Assembly: GCF_040147005.1 (NCBI RefSeq)
Contig: NZ_JAMSHO010000001.1
Span: 1,612,001 to 1,676,000, forward strand
DNA length: 64,000 nt
Direction of reading: 5' to 3'
DNA from: Halomonas sp. H10-9-1
Lineage (GTDB): Bacteria > Pseudomonadota > Gammaproteobacteria > Pseudomonadales > Halomonadaceae
The notes below the pieces were generated by a model. The model saw only the letters and a list, made by a program, of their open reading frames with translations. It was not told the origin of the DNA and did not search any database. The position numbers were made by a program, and so were the translations under genes. Shown here piece after piece: positions 16,768 to 26,117 of the stretch; the stretch's first letter is position 1, and the number at the start of each line of letters is the position of its first letter.

Positions 16768-18174
16768 CTACCCGTAGACCTGGAAGCTTCCGGCGTTGAG
16801 CCACAGGTGCACCAGGATGCTGGCAATATAGCCCAGGGCGATCACCGGCGCCCAGCGCAGGTGGCCGGCGAAGGTGTAGTAGCCGCGGGCCTGGCCCATC
16901 AGTGCCACCCCGGCGGCGGAGCCGATGGAGAGCAGGCTGCCACCCACGCCGGCGGTGAGGGTGATCAGCAGCCAGTGGCCGTGGGACATCTCGGGCTGCA
17001 TGGTCAGCACCGCGAACATCACCGGGATGTTGTCGACCACCGCCGAGATCAGGCCCAGGGCGATGTTGGCCCAGGTGGCGTCCCAGCCGGTGTAGAGGGC
17101 CTCGGAGAGCAGGCCGAGATAGCCCATGAAGCCCAGGCCACCCACGCACATCACCACCCCATAGAAGAACAGCAGGGTGTCCCACTCGGCGCGCGCCACG
17201 CGGTTGAAGACATCGAAGGGCACCACGCTGCCCAGCTGGGCCAGGCGCTTGTCGTCGCCGAGGCGAGTGTAGCGGGCACGCTTGCGCTCCAGCGAGCGGG
17301 GCAGGGTGCGGCGCAGGAAGAAGCCGAAGAACTGCAAGTAGCCCAGGCCCGTCATCATGCCCAGCACCGGTGGCAGGTGCAGCAGGCTGTGGCAGGCCAC
17401 GGCGGTGGCCACGGTCAGCAGGAACAGCAGCACGATCCGGCGCGCACCGCGCTTGAGCTCCACCTCCTCCTCGACACCCTCCGGCGTGCGCTTGCCGATG
17501 AACAGACTCATGGCGACGGCGGGCACCAGGAAGTTGACCAGCGAGGGGCCCAGCAGGGCGAAGAACTCGTAGAACTTGACCATGCCGGCCTGCCACACCA
17601 TCAGGGTGGTGATGTCGCCGAAGGGGCTGAAGGCGCCGCCGGCGTTGGCCGCCACCACGATATTGATACAGGCCAGGTTGATGAAGCGCTTGTCGCCTTC
17701 GGCCACCTTGATCACCACCGCGCACATCAGCATGGCGGTGGTCAGGTTGTCGGCGACGGGGGAGATCACGAAGGCCAGGCCGCCGGTGATCCAGAACAGC
17801 TGGCGATAGCTGAAGCCCTTGCGCACCATCCAGGCGCGCAGGGCGTCGAACACCCGGCGCTCCTCCATGGCGTTGATATAGGTCATCGCCACCAGCAGGA
17901 AGAGCATCAGCTCGGTGAACTCGAGCAGGGTCTCGCGGAAGGCATGTTCGGCATCGGTGGGCATGCCGGCCTGCACATAGACCCAGCCGATCAGACCCCA
18001 GATCAGGCCGGCGGCGATCAGCACCGGCTTGGACTTGCGCATATGCAGCTTCTCCTCGCCCATGACGAGCGCATAGGCGAGGATGAACAGCGCCACCGCC
18101 ACGAACCCGGAAAACGACCCGGTCAGGTCCAGGGGGCCGGTGACGGCATGGGCGGGAGCGCTGGCAAGCAGCAA
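16768..18174 (-). CDS. nhaD: NhaD-type Na+/H+ antiporter (start uncertain)
   Basis: Inner-membrane antiporter of the IT superfamily important for sodium and alkali tolerance in marine and halophilic bacteria. From the TTG at 18174 it is 468 residues with about a dozen membrane spans; NhaD landmarks include ISPVADNLTTAMLMCAVVIK and INIVVAANAGGAFSPFGDIT. The first residues (LLASAPAHA-VTG) are the end of a cleavable signal peptide whose core (RRPGLLLSVVSVLLL) is encoded in frame upstream of the TTG. No ATG, GTG or other TTG occurs in frame before the stop codon at 18295-18297, so the true start is either a rare codon (CTG at 18192 or 18195 region) or is hidden by a sequence error. Confidence 0.88.
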   Translation of the reverse strand: MLLASAPAHAVTGPLDLTGSFSGFVAVALFILAYALVMGEEKLHMRKSKPVLIAAGLIWGLIGWVYVQAGMPTDAEHAFRETLLEFTELMLFLLVAMTYINAMEERRVFDALRAWMVRKGFSYRQLFWITGGLAFVISPVADNLTTAMLMCAVVIKVAEGDKRFINLACINIVVAANAGGAFSPFGDITTLMVWQAGMVKFYEFFALLGPSLVNFLVPAVAMSLFIGKRTPEGVEEEVELKRGARRIVLLFLLTVATAVACHSLLHLPPVLGMMTGLGYLQFFGFFLRRTLPRSLERKRARYTRLGDDKRLAQLGSVVPFDVFNRVARAEWDTLLFFYGVVMCVGGLGFMGYLGLLSEALYTGWDATWANIALGLISAVVDNIPVMFAVLTMQPEMSHGHWLLITLTAGVGGSLLSIGSAAGVALMGQARGYYTFAGHLRWAPVIALGYIASILVHLWLNAGSFQVYG

Positions 18175-18462
18175 AACGGAAACGACGGACAGCAGAAGAC
18201 CCGGCCGGCGGAGGCTCCGCGACCAGGCTGAAGGGTGACAGCCGGTAGGTATGGCAGTGTGTCCTGGGAAGGAAGGGAAGGGTGGGAAAACCCCTTACTT
18301 ATAGCACGCGATGCTGCGCTGCGGTATCGGCGCACATTTCCCTGGCCATGCCAATTCGGCATGAGCGCGATCGGGCCTGCCCAATGCCCCTGCATGGGCA
18401 GTAGAGTTTGCTTGAAGCGTGTATCACACTGGCACGAACGGTCGCTGCAAAGGGAACCGATC

Positions 18463-19233
18463 ATGCGATTAAGGATACTTTCCGACCTGCATCTCGAATG
18501 TTTCGACAAGGAGCGAGAGCTGCCGGACAAGGCGTGCGATGTGGTGATCCTCGCCGGCGATATCTCGCGCAAGACCCGTGGGCTCGAGTGGGCGGCGGAG
18601 CGTTTCGCCGGCACACCGATACTCTATGTTCCCGGCAACCACGAGTTCTATCGGAGCAGCATGCCGCAACTGCGCAGGGAGCTGGAGGTCGAGGCAGACC
18701 GTCTCGGTATCCATCTGCTCGACAACCGCACCCTGACCCTGGGTGGAGTGCGCTTTCATGGCACCACTCTATGGACCGATTTCGATCTCTACGCGGGGAA
18801 GCCGGATCACGATCCGGCACTCACCGAGGAGAGGGTGCTGGCCTTCATGCCGGATTTCCACATCATCGAGCAGCCCGATGGGGTGGTGTTCTCCCAGGCG
18901 GAGAGCCGACGACTGCATGCCGAAGCGGTGGCCTGGCTGGAAGGGGAACTGGCACAGCCGTTCGATGGACCGCGGGTGGTGATTAGTCACCACGCGCCCC
19001 TGGCCGAGTGCATTCCGCCCCGTTATCGCGGTGATGCGGCCTCTCCGGCCTTCGCCTCGCATCTGCCGCAGCTTATGGGCCGGATGGATCTGTGGATCCA
19101 TGGGCATGTGCATGAGCCGGTGGACTTAGAATCAGGTGGTACGCGCATCATCGCCAACCCTGGCGGTTATCCCGATGAGTTCGACCCGCCCCTGTTCTCG
19201 CCCGACCTGACGGTCGAAGTAGGCGTGCCATGA
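18463..19233 (+). CDS. calcineurin-like metallophosphoesterase
   Basis: 256-residue protein with all five metallophosphoesterase motifs: SDLHLE (residues 6-11), GDIS, GNHEFY, SHHAP and GHVHEP, which together bind a di-metal centre. The start MRLRILSDLHLECFDKEREL follows AAAGGGAA by 8 nt. No signal peptide, so cytosolic. It overlaps the DUF1294 gene by 4 nt (ATGA) and is likely the first gene of an operon with polB. Substrate cannot be predicted. Confidence 0.9.
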   Translation: MRLRILSDLHLECFDKERELPDKACDVVILAGDISRKTRGLEWAAERFAGTPILYVPGNHEFYRSSMPQLRRELEVEADRLGIHLLDNRTLTLGGVRFHGTTLWTDFDLYAGKPDHDPALTEERVLAFMPDFHIIEQPDGVVFSQAESRRLHAEAVAWLEGELAQPFDGPRVVISHHAPLAECIPPRYRGDAASPAFASHLPQLMGRMDLWIHGHVHEPVDLESGGTRIIANPGGYPDEFDPPLFSPDLTVEVGVP

Positions 19234-19532
19234 TGTTGCTGAGTGGTGTCTACCTGCTGGCGAGCCTGGTGGCCCTGGGTCTGTATGGCACCGACAAGGC
19301 TGCGGCGCGCCGAGATAGGCGACGCATCCGCGAGTCGACCCTGCAGCTTGTCGCCCTGGTGGGCGGCTGGCCCGGCGCCTTGCTGGCGCGGCGCTGGTTT
19401 CGCCACAAGACCCACAAGCAGCCGTTCGGGACGATCCTCTGGGGATGCGTCGCCTTGAATCTCGGCGCCGTGACCTGGCTGGCCATGGCGGATTCCGCGG
19501 CAGGGCTGCGGCGACTGGTCGCTCTGGAGTAG
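19230..19532 (+). CDS. DUF1294 membrane protein
   Basis: 100-residue inner-membrane protein. Family features: [20 protein letters not shown] (the YxxDKxxA motif of DUF1294), then [20 protein letters not shown] and [20 protein letters not shown]. Three hydrophobic segments. In other bacteria the domain occurs alone or fused to a cold-shock domain; function unknown. Coupled to the phosphoesterase gene by ATGA overlap. Confidence 0.85.
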   Translation: MMLLSGVYLLASLVALGLYGTDKAAARRDRRRIRESTLQLVALVGGWPGALLARRWFRHKTHKQPFGTILWGCVALNLGAVTWLAMADSAAGLRRLVALE

Positions 19533-19536
19533 CCCC

Positions 19537-21912
19537 TTGCCGAGTCGACAAGGATTCATCCTGACCCGTCACTGGCAGGATACCGCCGAGGGCATCCGGG
19601 TATGGCTGTGGCTGGCCACCGATGAGGGGCCACTGTGCGTCACCCTGCTGGTGCAGCACGCGGTGGCCTTCCTGCCGGCTGAGCAGCGTGCCGAGGCCGA
19701 GTCGGTGGTCGGTAGCGAATCGGGCCTCGAGCTGCGGGGCCTCGAGTTGAAGGACTTTCGGCACCGACCGGTCCTTGGGCTATATGCGCGTCACTATCGT
19801 GAGCTGCAGGCGGCGGGACGTCGCCTGCAGGAGGTTGGCGTCACGCTCTACGAAGCTGACATCCGTCCTCCGGAGCGCTATCTGATGGAGCGGTTCATCA
19901 CCGCACCTGTGGAGGTGCAGGGTACGCCGGACGGAGTGGGTGGCCTGATCGAGGCGCACCTGCGCCCGGCCCCCGGCTACCGCCCACGTCTTCGCACTGT
20001 CTCGCTGGATATCGAGACCAGCGCCCGGGGCGAGCTCTACTCGATCGCCCTGGAAGGCTGCGGGCAGCGCCAGGTGTTCATGCTCGGCCCGCCCAACGGC
20101 GAGGCCGGCGAGCTCGACTTCCGCCTCGACTACTGCGCGAGCCGCGGGGCGCTGATCGAGGCGCTGAACGCCTGGATCGCGACCCATGACCCGGACGCCA
20201 TCATCGGCTGGAATCTGGTGCAGTTCGACCTGCGCCTGCTCCACGAGCACGCCCGCCGGCTCGGCGTGGCGCTGCGGCTGGGCCGCGGCGGGGCCGAGAT
20301 GGAGTGGCGCGCCCACGGTCACCAGGCCAATCATTTCTTCGCCTCGGCGGCGGGTCGGCTGATCATCGACGGCATCGAGGCGCTGCGCTCGGCCACCTGG
20401 CACTTCCCCTCCTTCAGCCTCGAGCACGTGGCGCAGGCCCTGCTCGGTGAGGGCAAGGCGATCGAGACCCCCTACCAGCGCCTCGACGAGATCCTGCGCC
20501 TCTTCGCCGAGGACAAGCCGGCGCTGGCGCGCTACAACCTCAAGGACTGCGAGCTGGTGACGCGGATCTTCGCGCACACCGAGCTCTTCGCCTTCCTGCT
20601 GGAGCGGGCCAGCGTCACCGGGCTCGCCGCCGATCGCAGCGGCGGCTCGGTGGCGGCCTTCACCCACCTCTACCTGCCGCGGCTGCACCGGCTGGGCCTG
20701 GTGGCGCCGAACCTCGGCGCGGGCGAGACCGCGGAGAGCCCCGGCGGCTTCGTCATGGACTCGCGCCCCGGCCTCTACGACTCGGTGCTGGTGCTCGACT
20801 TCAAGAGCCTCTATCCGTCGATCATCCGAAGCTTCCTGATCGATCCGGCGGGGCTGGTGGAGGGGCTCGCCGAGCCCACCGACGCCGCCTCGGTGCCGGG
20901 CTACCTGGGCGCGCGCTTCTCGCGCACTCGCCACGCCCTGCCGGGCATCGTGGCGCGGGTCGGGGAGGGGCGCGAGGCCGCCAAGCGGGCCGGCAACGCG
21001 CCGCTCGCCCAGGCGCTCAAGATCATCATGAACAGCTTCTATGGGGTGCTGGGCTCGAAGGGCTGTCGCTTCTTCGATGCGCGCCTGGCCTCGTCGATCA
21101 CCATGCGCGGCCACGCCATCATGCATCGCACCCGCGAGCTGATCGAGGCCGAGGGGGTTACCGTGATCTACGGCGACACCGACTCCACCTTCGTCTGGCT
21201 CGGCCGCGCGCACCCGGAGAATGAGGCAGCGGCGATCGGCCGGCGCCTGGTGGCGCGGGTCAACGCCTGGTGGCGCGAGCACCTGGCCGTCGAGTACGGC
21301 CTGAAAAGCGCCCTGGAGCTGCAGTTCGAGACCCACTACCGACGTTTCCTGATGCCCACCATCCGCGGCGCGGAGGCGGGCAGCAAGAAGCGCTACGCCG
21401 GGCTCGTGCGCGACGCGGCGGGGGAGGAGCGGCTGGTCTTCAAGGGCCTGGAGACGGTGCGCAGCGACTGGACGGAGCTCGCCAAGGAGTTCCAGCAGGA
21501 GCTCTACCGGCGCGTCTTCGCCGGCGAGCCGTGGCGCGAGTACGTGCAGGCGTTCGTCGGCGACTTCCTGCGCCGCACCCGGGAAGGCGAGGAGGACGCG
21601 CGGCTGATCTACCGCAAGCGGCTGCGCCGGCGCCTCGCCGACTACCAGCGCAACGTGCCGCCCCACGTGCGCGCCGCCCGGCTCGCCGACGAGCACAACG
21701 ACCGCCTGGGCCGTCCGCGCCAGTACCAGCAGGGGGGCTGGATCCGCTACGTGATGACGGTGGCCGGGCCCGAGCCCCTGGAGCGGCGCCGGGCGGCGAT
21801 CGATGCCGACCACTACCTGACCCGCCAGCTCCAGCCGGTGGCCGATGCCATCCTGCCCTTCGTGGGCGACGACTTCGCGGCGCTGATCGACCGCCAACTG
21901 GGACTGTTCTAA
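19537..21912 (+). CDS. polB: DNA polymerase II (family B)
   Basis: Family B DNA polymerase with 3'-5' exonuclease, an SOS-induced repair polymerase in E. coli. The 791-residue length fits. Exo I is DIET (about 158-161), Exo [13 protein letters not shown], Exo [12 protein letters not shown] (about 333-341); polymerase motif [14 protein letters not shown] (about 421), motif [13 protein letters not shown], motif C YGDTDSTF (about 544). All catalytic acids are present. Start is TTG at 19537, 4 nt after the DUF1294 stop, with GGAG inside that gene 9 nt upstream. No obvious LexA box was found immediately upstream, so SOS control, if any, would act at the phosphoesterase promoter. Confidence 0.94.
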   Translation: MPSRQGFILTRHWQDTAEGIRVWLWLATDEGPLCVTLLVQHAVAFLPAEQRAEAESVVGSESGLELRGLELKDFRHRPVLGLYARHYRELQAAGRRLQEVGVTLYEADIRPPERYLMERFITAPVEVQGTPDGVGGLIEAHLRPAPGYRPRLRTVSLDIETSARGELYSIALEGCGQRQVFMLGPPNGEAGELDFRLDYCASRGALIEALNAWIATHDPDAIIGWNLVQFDLRLLHEHARRLGVALRLGRGGAEMEWRAHGHQANHFFASAAGRLIIDGIEALRSATWHFPSFSLEHVAQALLGEGKAIETPYQRLDEILRLFAEDKPALARYNLKDCELVTRIFAHTELFAFLLERASVTGLAADRSGGSVAAFTHLYLPRLHRLGLVAPNLGAGETAESPGGFVMDSRPGLYDSVLVLDFKSLYPSIIRSFLIDPAGLVEGLAEPTDAASVPGYLGARFSRTRHALPGIVARVGEGREAAKRAGNAPLAQALKIIMNSFYGVLGSKGCRFFDARLASSITMRGHAIMHRTRELIEAEGVTVIYGDTDSTFVWLGRAHPENEAAAIGRRLVARVNAWWREHLAVEYGLKSALELQFETHYRRFLMPTIRGAEAGSKKRYAGLVRDAAGEERLVFKGLETVRSDWTELAKEFQQELYRRVFAGEPWREYVQAFVGDFLRRTREGEEDARLIYRKRLRRRLADYQRNVPPHVRAARLADEHNDRLGRPRQYQQGGWIRYVMTVAGPEPLERRRAAIDADHYLTRQLQPVADAILPFVGDDFAALIDRQLGLF

Positions 21913-21931
21913 ACCGGCGGGCCGGGGTCGG

Positions 21932-23731
21932 TCAGGGTATGGGGGGCGTCTCACGGCTGGCGCCCGAGGAGCGCGTGGCGAACTGCAGCTCGGCCAGATG
22001 GCGATAGAGCGGGCTTGTCTCCATCAGCTCGGCGTGGCGGCCGGCGGCGACCAGGCGCCCCTCGTCCATCACCAGCAGCCGGTCGGCGGCGACCACCGTG
22101 GCCAGGCGGTGGGCGATCACCAGGCTCGTGCGGCCCACCATCAGCCGGTCCAGCGCCTGCTGCACCAGTCGCTCGCTCTCGGCATCCAGGGCGCTGGTCG
22201 CCTCGTCCAGCAGCAGCACCCGGGGATCCTTGAGCAGCGCCCGGGCAATCGCCAGGCGCTGACGCTGGCCACCGGAGAGCTGCACGCCACCCGGGCCCAG
22301 CGGGGTATCGAAGCCCTGGGGCAGGGCGTCGATAAAGGTCAGGACGTTGGCGTCCCGGGCGGCGGCGCGCAGCGCCTCGAGGTCCGCCCCGGGGTCTCCA
22401 TAGCCCAGGTTGTCGGCCACGCTGCCGGTGAACAGCACGGGTTCCTGGGCCACCAGGCCCAGCGCCGAGCGCAGCTCGCCCGGATCCAGGTCGCGCAGGT
22501 CGATGCCGTCCAGGCGCAGGCTGCCGCTGTCGGGATCGTGGAAGCGCAGCAGCAGCGCGAGCAGGGTGCTCTTGCCGGCCCCGGAGGGGCCCACCAGCGC
22601 CACTCGCTCGCCCGGCTGGATGGTCAGGTCGAAGGCCTCAAGCGCCGGGGTGTCGCGCCCTGGATAGGTGAAGCTCACCCCCTCCAGGCGGATCTCGCCG
22701 GCGAGGGGGCGGGGCAGCGGCACTGGGCAGGCCGGTGGCGCGATGGTGGGGCGGGTATCCAGCAGCTCCAGCAAGCGTTCCGCTGCCCCCGCCGCCCGCT
22801 GGACATCCCCGGCCACCTCGGCCAGGGTCGCCACGGCGCCGGCCGCCAGCACGGCGTAGAAGACGAAGGCCGAGAGCTCGCCGGCGCTCATGGTGCCGGC
22901 CAGTACCGCCTGGCCACCCTGCCACAGCATGATGCCTACCGCCGCGAAGACCGCCAGCATGGCCAGCCCCGTCAGCATGGCGCGCTGTCGGGTGCGCGTC
23001 ACGGCGCTGGCGAAGGCCTCCTCGACGCGCCCGGCATAGTCGCGCCGATCGATCGTCTCATGGGTGAAGGCCTGGACGCTGCGGATACCGGACAGGGCCT
23101 CGCCGGCATAGCGGCCGAGTTCCGCCACCCGGTCCTGGCTGACACGCGAGAGCCGCCGCACCCGCCGGCCGAACCACAGGATCGGCAGCACGGTGGCGGG
23201 GATGCCCAGCAGCACGATGGCCGAGAGCCAGGGCTGGGTCACCAGCATCAGCGCTACGGCACCGGCGAGCATCAGCAGGTTGCGCAGGGCCAGCGAGATC
23301 GAGGAGCCGAACAGGCTCTGCAGCACGCTGGTGTCGGCGGTGAGTCGTGAGGTGATCTCGCCGGCGGCCTGTCCCGGCCCCTGGGCACTCTCGAAGAAGC
23401 CCGGCTCCAGGGTCAACAGGTGGTCGAAGACCCGGCGGCGCAGGTCCGCGGCCAGCCGCTCGCCGATCCAGGTTACCAAGTAGTAGCGCAGCGCCGAGGC
23501 CATCGCCAGTACCGTCACCACGGCCAGCATGCCGAGCAGCACCCGGTTGAGCTGGCGGGCATCCTCGGCCAGGAAGCCCTGGTCGATCACCAGGCGCAGC
23601 CCCTGGCCGAGCAGCAGCACGCTGCCGGAGGCCAGCAGCAGCGCCAGTGCGGCCAACGCCAGGCGCCATCGATAGGGGGCGAGCAGCGACAGCAGGCGCA
23701 GCAGCACGCGGGGATCGGGACGCTCGGTCAT
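21932..23731 (-). CDS. type I ABC exporter, fused permease-ATPase (MsbA-like)
   Basis: 599-residue half-transporter: six membrane spans in residues about 20-300, then an ATPase with Walker A GPSGAGKSTLLALLLRFH, Q-loop GLVAQEPVLFTG, signature QLSGGQRQRLAIARALL, Walker B RVLLLDEATSALD and H-loop IAHRLATV. It would work as a homodimer. The family covers lipid A flippases, drug and peptide exporters; no neighbour points to a substrate. The start at 23731 (MTERPDPRVLLRLLSLLAPY) is preferred; upstream codons lack family similarity. Convergent with polB. Confidence 0.88.
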   Translation of the reverse strand: MTERPDPRVLLRLLSLLAPYRWRLALAALALLLASGSVLLLGQGLRLVIDQGFLAEDARQLNRVLLGMLAVVTVLAMASALRYYLVTWIGERLAADLRRRVFDHLLTLEPGFFESAQGPGQAAGEITSRLTADTSVLQSLFGSSISLALRNLLMLAGAVALMLVTQPWLSAIVLLGIPATVLPILWFGRRVRRLSRVSQDRVAELGRYAGEALSGIRSVQAFTHETIDRRDYAGRVEEAFASAVTRTRQRAMLTGLAMLAVFAAVGIMLWQGGQAVLAGTMSAGELSAFVFYAVLAAGAVATLAEVAGDVQRAAGAAERLLELLDTRPTIAPPACPVPLPRPLAGEIRLEGVSFTYPGRDTPALEAFDLTIQPGERVALVGPSGAGKSTLLALLLRFHDPDSGSLRLDGIDLRDLDPGELRSALGLVAQEPVLFTGSVADNLGYGDPGADLEALRAAARDANVLTFIDALPQGFDTPLGPGGVQLSGGQRQRLAIARALLKDPRVLLLDEATSALDAESERLVQQALDRLMVGRTSLVIAHRLATVVAADRLLVMDEGRLVAAGRHAELMETSPLYRHLAELQFATRSSGASRETPPIP

Positions 23732-23930
23732 GGGGCTCTCTTGCGGGACGCCTTCCGGCATTGCCGCGACGATAACAGCCCGGGCGGCGCGCTGCATGAT
23801 GCCCCGGCCCTGCTTCTAGTGTCATTGCGTTCGACAGGCGTCGCGGGCCGTTGCCGTTCATGGGTATTGTTCGCCGATGACACTGTCGCCTGAGAGGTGA
23901 TGCCCGACACGAGAGCGCCGCCTCGCGCCT

Positions 23931-24962
23931 TCACTCCTGGCGCTTGAGCTGCTCGCGGAGCTGCTTGGGCACCTGCTTGATAATCAGCCGGTCCTGCTCC
24001 TCGTCATACTCCACGCTGGAGCCCAGCAGGTGGGAGTCGAAGCTGATCGACACCCCGCCGGCGCGGCCGGTGAAGCGCCGGAAGCGGTTGAGGGTCTTTC
24101 TGTCCGGCGGGATCTCCGGAGACAGCCCATAGTCGGCATTGCGGATATGATCAAAGAAGGCCCTGGGCTGCTGCTCGTCGAGCATGCCCGAGAGTTCCTC
24201 CAGAGTGATCGGTTCGCCGCGGCTGGCCTGCTCGCTGGCGTAGTCGACCAGTGCTTCGGTCTTCTCGCGACAGGCCTCCTCCGCCAGGTCTTCCTGCTCC
24301 ACGTAGTCGCTGAACGCCTTGAGCAGGGTGCGGGTCTCGCCGGGGGCATCGACGCCCTCCACCGCACCCAGCAGGGCCGCGAAGCCTTCGGCGAGTGCCT
24401 TGCCGCCACGCTCGCGGGTCCAGGAGAGGTACTGCCTGGAATCACCGCCCTGCCACTGGCTGATATCGAGCCGGGCGGCCAGGCTCATCTGCGTCAGGTT
24501 GAGCTGACGCGCGGATACCGGCTGCAGGGTGTCGTCGATGGCGAAGCCCTCGCGATGGTGCAGCAGGGCCAGGGTCAGGAAGCGTGCATCGCCGAAGCGT
24601 GTGTCCAGCACCATCAGGTCGCCGGAGACCGACAGATGGGCGTCCAGCAGCCTGGCCAGGCGCTCGGCGACGCCCCGCGTCAGGGCCACGAACTCCCGTT
24701 TCTCCTCGAGATAGTCGGTGATCTCCGCCGCCAGCACCGAGCCTTCGCCTTGGCTATCCGCCTCGGCGTCGCCTGGCGTGTCGAGCCCGCCAGCATGGAA
24801 GTGCCCCCACGCCTTGCTCTTGGCATGATAGGCCCGGGTCAGGCCCTCCAGCATGGCCTCCAGGGCGTCCGAGGCGGGCAGGGCGGCGCTGGCCGGCAGC
24901 AGGCGTGCCGGGGCGTCGCCGGCCTTCTCGATGCGATGGACGATGGCGTTGAGAATCGGCAT
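23931..24962 (-). CDS. yejK: nucleoid-associated protein YejK/NdpA
   Basis: 343-residue nucleoid-associated protein of the YejK (NdpA, 37-kDa) family: MPILNAIVHRIEKAGDAPAR at the start, LTRAYHAKSKAWGHFHAG, and a C-terminal half with GVSISFDSHLLGSSVEYDEE and LIIKQVPKQLREQLKRQE. Known members bind the nucleoid and interact with topoisomerase IV. Length is normal. An Asp/Ser-rich insertion (GDAEADSQGEGS) sits near residue 65. Monocistronic between an ABC exporter and a response regulator. Confidence 0.9.
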   Translation of the reverse strand: MPILNAIVHRIEKAGDAPARLLPASAALPASDALEAMLEGLTRAYHAKSKAWGHFHAGGLDTPGDAEADSQGEGSVLAAEITDYLEEKREFVALTRGVAERLARLLDAHLSVSGDLMVLDTRFGDARFLTLALLHHREGFAIDDTLQPVSARQLNLTQMSLAARLDISQWQGGDSRQYLSWTRERGGKALAEGFAALLGAVEGVDAPGETRTLLKAFSDYVEQEDLAEEACREKTEALVDYASEQASRGEPITLEELSGMLDEQQPRAFFDHIRNADYGLSPEIPPDRKTLNRFRRFTGRAGGVSISFDSHLLGSSVEYDEEQDRLIIKQVPKQLREQLKRQE

Positions 24963-25034
24963 GGGGGCTCCCGCGATGGTGGACGAGGAGCCGGATGATA
25001 CCTGGCGCGGTGCGTTGCCGATAGGCGACCCGCG

Positions 25035-26117
25035 TCAGCGCCCCTCGAGATAGGCGGTCATCGAGCCGGCCATCAGCAGGGCGATCAAGTCGGCCTGGCG
25101 ATGGGTATCGGTCTTCTGGAAGAGGTTGCGCAGGTGGAAGGCCACGGTGGTGGGGGAGACGCCCATCTGCTCGGCGATCTCCTCGCTGCGCAGCCCCTCC
25201 AGCAGCGCCAGGGCGATGCGCGTCTCGGTGGGGGTCAGCCCGAACAGGCTGGCCAGCACGCCGCGCGGCAGCGGTGGGCGCTGGCTCGGTGCCGAGAGCA
25301 GCGCCACCACGCAGGCCTCCTCGCCGCTGCTCTCCGGTGACTGGCCCAGGGCACAGATCAGTACCAGCAGGCCATGATCCCCCGGGCGATGGGGCAGGCG
25401 CAGGGAGAAGACCGGCTCCTCCCCCTGGCGGCTGGAGCGGGTCGCCGCCGCGAGGCACTCCCGCAGACGACGCGCCATGACGCCGCTGGCCGAGAGCCGC
25501 GTGTTCAACGCCAGCACGTCACTCTCGCCAGCCAGCTGTTGCGCACGCTGGTTGGCGAAGATGATGCGGCCTTCGCTATCCAGCAGCACCATGCCGGGGG
25601 CGACCAGGTCCAGGGCGCGGGTGGCCGCCTGGAAGGCCTGCTGCGAGGCTTTCTGGTGGAGTGCCGCCATGGCCTCGCGCAGCTCCTGCAGCTCATGGTT
25701 GGACTTGTCGCGCATGCGGCGGACCTGGCGCAGGCGGGCGGCCACGGTAGCCAGCAGCAGATCATAGTCGATGGGCTTGACCAGGTAGTCATCGGCGCCC
25801 AGGCGCTTGCCTTCCACCACATCCTGGGGGGCGGAGAGCGCGGTCAGGAACACGAAGGGGGTATCGGCCAACTGGGGCCGGCGTTCGCGCACGGCATCGA
25901 GGACCGCATAACCGTTGAGGCCGGGCATGTTGATATCGCACAGGATCAGGTCCGGGGTGCAGGCGTCCAACTGCTGCAGGGTGGCGTCGCCATCGGCCGC
26001 CTCGAGCACGGCGTAGCCGGATTCCCTCAGCTCGTCGCAGATATCCGCGCGCAGGTCCTCCTGGTCCTCGGCACACAGGATCAGCGGTGCACGTGCAGAG
26101 GGCTTATGACGGCTCAT
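25035..26117 (-). CDS. response regulator: receiver, PAS-like linker, LuxR HTH
   Basis: 360 residues. Receiver domain at 12-130 with the acidic pair in ILCAEDQEDLR, phospho-acceptor Asp in DLILCDINMPG, Thr in FVFLTALS and Lys in DDYLVKPIDYD. A coiled linker leads to a PAS-like region (ALDLVAPGMVLLDSEGRIIF, FANQRAQQLAG) and a C-terminal LuxR-type helix-turn-helix (LTPTETRIALALLEGLRSEE, IAEQMGVSPTTVAFHLRNLF). The PAS insertion between receiver and HTH is less common. It overlaps the histidine kinase gene by 14 nt, its cognate partner. Confidence 0.9.
   Translation of the reverse strand: MSRHKPSARAPLILCAEDQEDLRADICDELRESGYAVLEAADGDATLQQLDACTPDLILCDINMPGLNGYAVLDAVRERRPQLADTPFVFLTALSAPQDVVEGKRLGADDYLVKPIDYDLLLATVAARLRQVRRMRDKSNHELQELREAMAALHQKASQQAFQAATRALDLVAPGMVLLDSEGRIIFANQRAQQLAGESDVLALNTRLSASGVMARRLRECLAAATRSSRQGEEPVFSLRLPHRPGDHGLLVLICALGQSPESSGEEACVVALLSAPSQRPPLPRGVLASLFGLTPTETRIALALLEGLRSEEIAEQMGVSPTTVAFHLRNLFQKTDTHRQADLIALLMAGSMTAYLEGR

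Noticed and set aside
19780..21954. 724-codon minus-strand frame
   Set aside because: Antisense to polB, whose polymerase and exonuclease motifs are complete.
22912..22935. GGCGGTAG on the minus strand inside the ABC exporter gene
   Set aside because: Following bases do not match ops and it is deep within a coding region.
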